Part shown: positions 56,130 through 64,000 of the stretch, piece after piece
Layout: every line of letters starts with the position of its first letter
Position numbering within the stretch: position 1 is the first letter of the stretch
Assembly: GCF_932294415.1 (NCBI RefSeq)
Contig: NC_065539.1
Coordinates: 53,897,501-53,961,500 of the forward strand
Reading direction: 5' to 3'
From: Quercus robur
Taxonomy: Eukaryota; Streptophyta; Magnoliopsida; Fagales; Fagaceae
DNA: 64,000 nucleotides
Program-made: the position numbers and the translations under genes
The notes under the pieces: model-generated
The model's input: the letters and a program-made list of their open reading frames with translations, nothing else
Told to the model about the DNA's origin: nothing
The model's database searches: none

Positions 56130-56347
56130 GTTCTCTGGAGTAAAGAGACCTAGATTGTTGCCCCTGAAGTAGTTAATTGGTTAGTAGAGATAGTTATGGC
56201 AATGGTGTTAATGAATTTGCATTGTAATAGCACTAACCTACTGATGTAATGTTTTGATGTGTCAATGAATGAAGAATTGGTCAATTATTGAGTATTTTGT
56301 GCATATCATAACAACCATTCAATGGAAGAAGTAATGGTCAATTATCA

Positions 56348-56690
56348 ATTTGGCTGTGCATACCATAACAACCATTCCACAATAAAAACTTCCATACACT
56401 ATATTAGAAAAATATACTTGAACACAATTTGTAATAGCAATAAATAAACTTCCATATAATTTGGCTATGCATACCATAACAACTATTCCACAATAAAAAC
56501 TTCCATACACTCTATTAGAAAAATATACTTGGACACAATTTGTAGTAGCAATAAATAAACTTCCATATAATTTGGTTGTGCATACCATAACAACCATTCC
56601 ACAATAAAAATTTCCATACACTCTATTAGAAAAATATACTTGGACACAATTTGTAGTAGCAATAAATAAACTTCCATATAATCTAGTTTG
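56348..56690 (+). repeat. Minisatellite, three units of about 112 bp, inside the MULE
   Basis: Units start near 56348, 56460 and 56571. Each contains gcataccataacaaccattc, aaaaacttccatacactcta and acaatttgtagtagcaataa. They differ by few substitutions. No gene overlaps. Confidence 0.9.
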
Positions 56691-56760
56691 GACAAATATT
56701 GTTCCATACAAAATGAAATATCACAACTTCCATATAACAACCTGGAGTGTATTGTACCTT

Positions 56761-56876
56761 AATTACAAAAAAGCACATTCCAAGGCCAGCAGTGATTGTT
56801 TTTTACACTAATTAATAATTACAAAAAAGCACATTCCAAGGCCAGCAGTGATTGTTTTTTACACTAATTGATAATT
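56761..56876 (+). repeat. 58-bp tandem duplication inside the MULE
   Basis: Two almost identical units contain ttacaaaaaagcacattcca and ggccagcagtgattgttttt. They differ mainly in attaat versus attgat. Confidence 0.9.
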
Positions 56877-57169
56877 ACAAAAGGCCAACAGTGGTCTTCA
56901 CAAAAAAAAAAAAAAAAAAAAAAACAAAAAGGCCCACATGTTCCCACTAGCTTTACTCTCAATGCTGGCATGCGTACCCATTAGCTTCATTCATTTCTTG
57001 CCTTTACTCTTTCCTCTTTCCACCCACTGGATTCATTTTTGATGGCCTTTATGCAGCAAGCTGTCCTTTAGTCCTCACACCACCAGTGCTCCCATTTGCA
57101 TGTGAAGGCTACAAAATAAAAAATAGATCCACTTGTTAAAAATATCCCAAGCTACACAACCATCCAGGA

Positions 57170-60100
57170 CTAAGTTACCTGTGAAGAACTTGGTAAGGTA
57201 TCCCAGGTCTCTCTAGGTATGTGAAACTTTGGTTGTGAGGAAGAGAACCATCCTGCTCTCTTGTGAGATAGCCTAGATTGATTTCCTTGCTGTGAGGATG
57301 AAGGCTGAGTGGCAGACATCATGTTGTAGGTCTGGGTAGGCTGCTGGGATGGTGGCTGAGGTGCAGGCTGAGGTGCAGATCTAGGTGCAGGCACCCCTTC
57401 CCTTGCCTGCAACAAAACCCAGTTTCAATACAGTGTTTATTGTAAGTTTAAAAACAAGTTTTTTTTTTTTTTTTTTTTTGCCATTTAAATCCTAATTACT
57501 TACAGCTTTTTCTCTTTGAAGTCTCTGTCTCCTTTGCCATGGTGTCTCCCCAGTGATGCCAGCCTTGCACCCTCTTGAGTTATGCCCTTCCTTTTTGCAT
57601 TTCCCACATCTTATAGGTCTGTTCTGTCTACTTGCTTTGTAAGGGTTCCTAGGCTCATCAGAAGCCCTCTTTCTTTGCTTGGGTGGTCTGCCTGGTGGTT
57701 TGTATATGTGAGGTGCTAGGGGAGCAGGCTGTCCAGTCTCAACCCATTCTGACTGGCCAGGCATGGGAGGAAGTACCTCCTTGTATATCTCCATGTAAGT
57801 TTCTTTGAAGTAGCATGGGTGGGTATAGTCTTCTGGTGTCTCAATGTTTGTATAAATGGCTATTATGGCATGTTTGCAGGGAATGCCATTTAAATCCCAA
57901 GACCTACAGCTACATGTCTTCTTCACCAAATCAACTACATGCCTCTCATACTGACTGCCAACCTCATAAAGGAAACTACCAGCTGGGGTAGTACTAAATG
58001 CCTTACTTTCAACCTTCAATTTCTCCAACCTATCTTGTATGCTTGGACACAACTTTCCAGCATACTTCTGTATCCCTTCCCTTTTTGTGTAAAGCCTAGT
58101 CATAAGTCTAACCCTAATCCACTCCAACATTGCCAAGATAGGCTTGTCCCTAGACTTCAATATCATTGCATTAAAAGACTCACTCAAATTATTTACCAAA
58201 CAATATGTTAAGGCCCTAGGAGTGAAGTGTGACCTTGTCCACTGTGCAGGTGCAATGTTTGCAAGATACTCATATGCCTTTTCATCCAAATCCCTTATGT
58301 ACTGCATGCATCTCTCAAACTCCCTTACTGTTGTGGCAGCAGCACACCTCCACAATGCATCCTTCAGCTCCAATCCCTTGTGATCAACTTTGAAATTGTT
58401 GTAGATGTGTTTCACACAGTATCTATGCTCCACGGTAGGGAACAGTGTCTCTATTGCAAGTATAAGCCCCTGTAAATAAGCAAACAAACAAACAAAACAA
58501 GTTAGTTCAGCAAACAAAGTCAACTATTCAAGTGTAACTGAACAAAACAAAACTTGCATACCTTTTGCCTATCAGAAATGAAGACCAACTAAAGCTCTTC
58601 TGGCCTCCCTATATCATCAGCAAAAATTTCCAAAAACCATATCCAAGACTCCCTGGTTTCTTGTTCCGCAACAGCCATGGCTACTGGAAAAATGTTGTCA
58701 TTTGCATCCTTGGCAGTGGCAGATAAGATTTACCCACCAAATCTGTGCTTTATATGACAACCATCTAAACCTATAAATGGCCTGCATCCACCTAAAAATC
58801 CTACCTTCTGAGCATTGAACCTAACATACATCCTCTTAAATTTTGTTTGGGAAGTCTCCTCAGCCATTTCTGTTTGCAGTATAACCCTACTCCCCTTGTC
58901 TACAGTGGTTATCATTTGTGCATAGTCCCTAAGGACACCATATTGTAGTTGCTCATCTCCATTTATCAAATCCTTTGCCTTTCTCTTTGACCTATACACT
59001 TGGTTTACACTTAGGTCAATAGATAAATTTTGCATTACATGGTTGTGTACACCACTCACCTCCCAATTTGGATTTTTGCTAAAATCCTCAATGAACCTCT
59101 TAGCAACATAAGCTGATGTTGCTTGGCTGTTTTTGAAAGACTTGGGACAAGTACAGTCATCAGTCAAGATCTTAATTTGAAATGTTAGCTCTCCACTTAT
59201 TTGAGATGCATAACATCTCCACCCAAACCCATTCTTGCAGTGAACTGATATCTTGGTCTTCTCATTAAGCTTGAATTTGATGTCAATAGGTTTTTTGATT
59301 GCATACTCCCTCAAAGCAGCTCTGAACACCTTTGCATTAGGGAACTCCATCTCCTTCTTCAGTACAACATTTCTCATGTCACTCTTAGCATTAAACTCTA
59401 CTTGCTCAGGTACTTGCTCATCATTAGACCCATCCATGCTTACCAGGTCATCCTTAAGGGCTGGCTCAGCCCACTCAGGGTCTGTGTGGGGAGCATTGCT
59501 TGATTCTGGGGCTGTGTGGGGTGCATTGCTTGATTTTGGGTTTGTATTGGGAGCAGAACCTTGTGGAGCTGAGTTTTGAACAACAAATACATCATCACCA
59601 AAGCCATCCCCCTCTAGGCCTTCATTTAGCCAATCATCATCATCATCATCATCTCCTTCAACATTCTGTTCTTCATCTCTTGCATCAATGTCAACATCCT
59701 CAACATCTTCTTCATCATCACTCTCATCATCATTCTCATCATCATTCTCATCATCTTCATCATCATCACTATCCAATTCTATTTCAACCCTTACTGCATC
59801 ACCACTTACATCACCACCTGCATGACCACCTACACCATCTGCCACTCCCCCTCCATCACCACCTACACCACCATCTGCCACTCCTCCTGCATCAGGATAC
59901 TCAACTACCAATGGCTCCACATCTATGTCAGTATAGATTATGATTTTTTCAGCATACCATGCCTTATGAAGGTTAGTCATGTTTACGACATCTGTATCTG
60001 TTTCTATGTCTCTTAAATCATGCTGTAGATCACCATCAGGAATTAAATACTTATATCGACTGTGTTCCTTAGGAGCACCAACTAGATGGCATAAATCCCA

Positions 60101-60236
60101 AATTTCAAAGTAACTCAACTTGTTAGGGTCAATCTCTGTCAGTAAACGTACAGACCCACCCACATATTGTATGGTTGGCTCCTCCACAAAACATCCCCCA
60201 ACATGAATTTCAAGGTCAAATGTGAAGTCAACCATC
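57170..60236 (-). pseudogene. MULE transposase (MURA-type), two in-frame stops
   Basis: Exon 1 runs from about 60236 (ATG, MVDFTFDLEIHV, directly after a cag acceptor, so a non-coding exon may precede it) to 58562; exon 2 is 58469-57504 and exon 3 57406-57170. The N-terminal part is a plant-MULE domain (PTIQYVGGSVRL...DLCHLVG), then a long Asp/Glu run (about 59630-59770). The MuDR DNA-binding region follows (FPNAKVFRAALREYAI, CPKSFKNSQATSAYVAKRFI), then the catalytic region GLDGCHIKHRFGG. A TAA at 58730 and a TAG about 130 bases further on break it, within an otherwise continuous DANDNIFPVAMAVAEQE...ESWIWFLEIF. Exon 2 has the SWIM finger CSCRSWDLNGIPCKHAI and a zinc knuckle CGKCKKEGHNSRGC. 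The protein is not made in full unless the stops are bypassed. Confidence 0.92.
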
Positions 60237-60602
60237 TGCAATTAAAGTAAGTATTTTGTTTACACACTGACATGCAGAAAGTGACAAGAAGCCAAAAGAG
60301 ACAACAAGCCAACAAATTGACAACAACACACGGACAAAGGACCACATAAAGCACATGCAAAACCAGATTCCCAACAAATTCATAAGGACCACACTACCCA
60401 CAATTCACAAACAAGTGCAATCATTGACAAATAAACTTGATTCTTTCAGGTATATGCATTATAGAAACAACCATAGCAAAATGCATATCCTAAGCGATTC
60501 TACACATAAATAGGAAAATGCACATTTAACATACAAAAAAAATTTTATTGTGCAGATGAACAGCAAAACCTAACTACGTGGGTGGGTCACCATAAAAAAA
60601 TG

Positions 60603-60945
60603 ACATCAAGAACCCAAATGCAGATGAAAAACAATCACACATACCTTGCCTAGGTTCGATGATGCAAAACAAGTGTTTTCTCCCTCTCCACACGCTCCAA
60701 ACCACGAAGAACAAGCCTGATTGCACCTTGGGTCTCTCTCTCGAAAAGTGTTTGAGTTTTGGGAGTTTTGATTCGCATTATGTTCTGTTTTGGGGTTAAA
60801 AGGTGTTTTTGTAACGGCAGAGACCGAGGTGGGTTACGGAGAGTGACGGAAACATACCTCAGGTGGGTTAAGTGATACTTTTCAAACCACGGGTAGGCAA
60901 AGCGATTTTCGCCCAAACCACAGGTGGGTTATGTGTAATTATCCC
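60603..60945 (-). repeat. Right terminal inverted repeat of the MULE
   Basis: Inverted partner of 55229-55572, ending ttatgtgtaattatccc. It lies at the 5' side of the transposase gene. Confidence 0.92.
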
Positions 60946-62083
60946 AAAATAAAATGACATAAAGGAATAATAACGCAAACAAGGCTGACACAGTCAAGAT
61001 TTGTACAAGTGACATGGCCTGCATTTTTCCTTTGACATTGGTTACTTTTAAATCATGTAGGTTTATAAATCTGTCCTTTTGAATAACTCCCGCTTATGCC
61101 TAATTTAGCATAAGTTGAACTTGATATTTTTATAGATGCCTAATAACAATTACTTCCACTAGGAAAAGTTTTGGTGAAACTATATTATTGGTCCCTCATG
61201 TTTATCCTGTAAGCGTAATTGGTCCCTTAAGTTTTAAGTGAGCGCTATTGGTTCCTTAAGTTTTAAAAATGTGCAGTATTAATCTTTCTGTTAACTGCCA
61301 TTAGTGATGTTGCTTATGTGACTAACAGGATAGTGACCTAGTAATTTTTTTTAATAATGTGGCATTTTTTAATTAAAAAATTGCAAAAAATATTTTACAC
61401 GTTGTAAAACCATTAATACCAAAATACTTGACCCAGTAAGTAGCAGGTAATACCAAATTCAAGAACTGAAGTGGGAGCAATGGTGGTCAACGACAAGATT
61501 TTTTTATTTTTAATCAAATTCTAGGTAGATAGGGTTTGAGCAATGGGTCAAATTCAATGCTCATCATCTTCAAAGTTCACTTTGTCTCAAGGTAGTCAAT
61601 ACCATACTAGTACCGGCCGGTACGTACTGTACCAGTACGTATTCCGGTATCGAAATGTCAACGTTTCATACCAGTTTAAATACCAGCCATACTGGCCAAT
61701 TTTGAACAATACTGGCCGATATAGAAAAAAAAAATTTTATTTTTATTTTTTAGTTTTGTAATTTCAAACAATAAATAACACTATGCTTATATAGGAGACT
61801 TGAGTCAGCTAGCATATCCAAAACTAAGAAAGACTAGACTTCTTTTCCAGACACAAAAGGAGAATCATTCCTATTCCAAATAGAACTCAAAATCAAGTGG
61901 TAGACAAGAATTCTAATAGAACTTGATAACTTCAAATAATAGTAACTCAAAAGGAATAAAATTCATTTCTTATCCACAAAGAGTCGAACTCTTAATTCAA
62001 GCCATATTCTACAAGCTACGAGTCTTTATTTGCAGTTTTCCTTTAAAAAAAAAAAAAAAAAGCTAAAAGGATGATCTTAATGT
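60946..62083. other. Remainder of block B and a transposon-like relic
   Basis: 60955-61170 and 61960-62083 match block A and the 3' flank of AKR copy 5. Between them, 61190-61330 has the phrase-like repeats tggtccctcatgtttatcc, tggtcccttaagttttaagt and tggttccttaagttttaaaa, typical of MULE-type ends, without a partner end. Around 61605-61690 a GTAC-rich patch includes the palindrome taccggccggta. No gene is supported. Confidence 0.55.
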
Positions 62084-62688
62084 TGATAGTTCCTTGGATA
62101 TCAGTAGGTTGATAAGTCCCGAGCGCTGATGATCTTTGGGCTAGATCCTGAAAACAAGAACACTGAATCAGAGGAGACCGGTGGGGACCGGCCAAAAGTC
62201 CTCCGATGGTGAAGTTAGTGAACTTGGAATTCTCTGTGAGAAGGGAGTGATTTCTTGAATAAAAATGTCTGAATGCCTTACCTTCTCATCGAAGAATCCT
62301 TATATAGCATGTGTGGAACGGTTATCTATTTAATAACCGTTCCTAATGTTGAGGAGTCCAAAGAATTTGGAGGTAACTTCCATAACCACCATGGAAGTTA
62401 CCTCAGTGGGACTTGCATTCCATGGAGAATTTGGCACTTAGTAGTTCAATCCAATGAACTCGTCCATCCTTCATTAAGGACAGACGAGACTATCAAGGAC
62501 GAGTCGTCCTTGTCCAAATGACTAAGGATGGACAAGCTTCCCATGGGACCTCGTTTGTCTAAAGACGGACGAGTTCAACCTAGAAGCTTGGGATGATCAC
62601 CTTGTTTGCCTGATTTGCCTTTGCTGGTCTTTTATTAGACGAGCCATATGGACGAGTTCAGGAGTTGGTGTTTTTTGTGACACCATCA
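62084..62688 (-). repeat. 3' LTR of a minus-strand Gypsy-type retroelement
   Basis: On the minus strand this reads TGATGGTGTC...GGAACTATCA (605 bp, TG..CA). A TATA box tgctatataagg lies near 62300, and a purine tract acaagggggcaac sits immediately upstream (plus 62689-62701). That fits the 3' LTR of an element whose interior extends right, beyond the window. The left flank is aatgt (62079-62083), the expected target duplicate. Motifs such as atcggaggacttttggccgg resemble plant Ty3/Gypsy LTRs. The second LTR is not in the window, so this is inference from one end. Confidence 0.68.
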
Positions 62689-62883
62689 GTTGCCCCCTTG
62701 TCCATGTGGGTCGTCCAACGAATTGGGTGACCTGCTGGCACGTCCTTGGATGTGCATAACTGGTTAATGAACCAATGCGCCATGTGTCACCTTTTTATTG
62801 GCAATGAGTCTCGTCGATTCATTTTTTCGAGGCGAGTGCCACGTGTCATCTCCTAACCAGTTGTGTCGTTTTATATGCCTAGG

Positions 62884-62901
62884 TCAATTTCCTATAAATA
62901 G
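62884..62901 (+). promoter_or_regulatory. TATA box for the antisense ORF
   Basis: cctataaataggggaattcc on the plus strand is about 155 bases before the ATG at 63048. It is a good plant TATA context and suggests independent transcription opposite to the retroelement. Confidence 0.5.
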
Positions 62902-63047
62902 GGGAATTCCTTCGTTGCCCTCTACGTTTCTGAGATTTTCCTTCTTTGACATTCCTCATCTAGAGCCTCGTCTAGGAATTTCCTTGCGTCCATAGCCTTC
63001 CTTCTTCTCTCGTCTTTTAGGTTTCTCTTTGATTTTTTTCAAAAAAA

Positions 63048-64000
63048 ATGTCGTCTAGCGACAGTCTAGAGAAAGCCATAGACGAGTACCAATACGAAAG
63101 TAGTACAAGTTCTAGTGGCTCTAGTAGTAGTGATGGGGGGAACTCCACGGACGAGGAATATGTTTCTGGCGTCCCTGGATTTCCCTTGGAGGCTATTCAA
63201 CAAGAGCTTACAAAGGCCTCGAGGTCCCAGGCAGGCACCTCGTCCAAAGTCCCTCCGTCCATCCCTTTGGACGAGGAGGAGGTAACCGTGTACAGTTGTG
63301 CAATAGATATCCCTTCCAAAACAGACGAGCAAAGACTAAAAAATTTAAGGACATGGTATCAGATCCCAGACGAGCTTAACCCTAGGTTGCTCGTCCGTGG
63401 AGAATGGTGATGTGATCCTCATTTTGGGATAGGTGTCTATGAAGCTTATCTTCTAGGGGGTTTGAGATTTCCTTTAAATGCTTTTACTAGGGAATTATTA
63501 GTTAGGCTAGGTTTAGGAGTATGTCAATTCTATCCAAATGCATGGAGATTAGTCATCTCTATGCAAGTTTTATAGAGGGAGGTGTTCGGGGGGTACCGTC
63601 CTCTTACGGTGGATGAGTTCCTCTGCTGCTATAAACCTTCAGAAATCCACCAATCCCTTGGCTTTTACTAGTTCACTGCCAGGGGCAAAGATTGTAGAAT
63701 GATTAGGTCCCTACCCTCGTCTGACAAAAAATGGAAGACGGAGTTTTTCTTCGTCTCCGGCTCCTGGGCTGGGAATCCTTCAGACGTTGGCCGGGACACA
63801 TTTGGCCATTGTACTGGGGACCTAGGGAACCTTCATCCTGAGGGTAAGTCCCTTTTTTTATTTATTTTATTTATTATTTTTTATATTCTAACTTGTTCCT
63901 TTACAGCTATTGGACGACCTTCTCTTAGCAAGTTTCACCGTGATCGTGTCCACAGAGCTCGTCTACACGCAGATAAGAATTTTCATTTTTTAGTGACGCT
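63048..64000 (+). pseudogene. Extra (antisense) ORF of the Gypsy-type element, PF04195-like, broken
   Basis: Start ATG 63048 (MSSSDSLEKAIDEYQYESST), a Ser/Asp-rich N-terminus, then LKNLRTWYQIPDELNPRLLV. After TGA at 63408 the same frame goes on with HFGIGVYEAYLLGGLRFPLN, LLVRLGLGVCQFYPNAWRLV, PLTVDEFLCCYKPSEIHQSL, KTEFFFVSGSWAGNPSDVGR and HCTGDLGNLHPEG. This is the domain Pfam calls putative gypsy-type transposon (PF04195, Transposase_28). Further stops are TAG at 63573 and 63669. A GT-AG intron lies at 63844-63906, after which the frame continues (AIGRPSLSKFHRDRVHRARL) to the window edge. If the LTR at 62084 is read correctly, this gene lies antisense near the 3' LTR, as known for extra ORFs of Tat-lineage Gypsy elements. 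Confidence 0.78.

Larger units (their letters stand above)
55229..60945 (-). mobile_element. MULE DNA transposon, full length (5.7 kb)
   Basis: Both ends carry inverted repeats of about 345 bp (55229-55572 and 60603-60945) beginning gggataattacacataaccc. The 9-bp target duplication aaaataaaa (55220-55228 and 60946-60954) is the Mutator hallmark, and block A has the empty site in acaacatataaaataaaata. It contains a MURA-type transposase gene (minus strand, 57170-60236), now with stops, and a GRF zinc-finger gene near the other end (plus strand, 55656-56129). Confidence 0.95.
51369..62083 (+). repeat. Duplicated block B with nested insertions
   Basis: Homologous to block A (37476 to about 39310) and, near 61960-62083, to 39640-39810 just beyond the 3' end of AKR copy 5. 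Insertions absent from block A are a LINE tail (about 51563-51826), a 1428-bp MULE-type element (52906-54333), a 165-bp MITE (54428-54592) and a 5717-bp MULE (55229-60945). A poly-A tract of more than 40 bases lies at 51867-51910. Confidence 0.88.

Noticed and set aside
56319-56711. 130-codon frame with 38-residue repeats
   Set aside because: It arises from the 112-bp minisatellite; no start context or domain supports a protein.
59500-59943. Histidine-rich open frame on the plus strand
   Set aside because: It is the antisense of the Asp/Glu run of the MULE transposase (tcatcatcatc repeats), not a metal-binding protein.

Overview
The window looks like nuclear DNA of a eudicot plant, probably a woody species. 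It is AT-rich, its genes carry GT-AG introns, and it holds plant-type Copia, Gypsy, LINE, SINE, MULE, PIF/Harbinger and MITE sequences. The repeats remind me of Fagaceae such as oak, but that is recollection and I could not test it. I see no rRNA, tRNA or bacterial features and no CRISPR array.

The native content is a tandem array of aldo-keto reductase (AKR) genes of the plant perakine reductase / auxin-induced PCNT115-like type. All lie on the minus strand and share one seven-exon structure. Copy 1 (12-2360) is cut by the left edge but intact as far as visible. Copy 2 (3816-12888) and copy 3 (15399-29137) are pseudogenes swollen by insertions. Copy 4 (33840-36988, 344 codons) and copy 5 (39836-44940, 351 codons) are open end to end and keep the Asp-Tyr-Lys-His catalytic tetrad.

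Three full-length Copia elements sit inside introns of the two pseudogene copies: A at 6251-11623, B at 16211-21325 and C at 22085-27835. Each has a 5-bp target duplication and identical or nearly identical LTRs, so they are young. B and C keep a full open polyprotein; A has a one-base frameshift in RNase H. A and C have LTR ends that differ from the usual TG..CA. Two solo LTRs (in copy 2 exon 4 and copy 5 intron 6), a SINE, a LINE reverse-transcriptase remnant and a Copia RT remnant complete the left two thirds.

From about 45.7 kb rightward the window is almost wholly transposons. A PIF/Harbinger element (45698-51368) carries a SANT/Myb-like gene and a transposase gene, each broken by one stop codon. 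Right of it lies a second copy of a block that also occurs upstream of AKR copy 4 (37476 to about 39310, plus 39640-39810). In the second copy this block has been opened by a 5'-truncated LINE, a 1.4-kb MULE-type element, a small MITE and a 5.7-kb autonomous-type MULE (55229-60945). That MULE carries a transposase and a divergently placed GRF zinc-finger gene. The paralogous block preserves the empty sites. At 62084 the 3' LTR of a minus-strand Gypsy-type element begins; its interior runs off the right edge and carries an ORF antisense to the element, with its own TATA box and intron.

The region reads as a gene-duplication array whose inner copies died while absorbing insertions. The outer duplicated block was used repeatedly as a transposon target, and its homology suggests another AKR copy once lay, or still lies, beyond the right edge.
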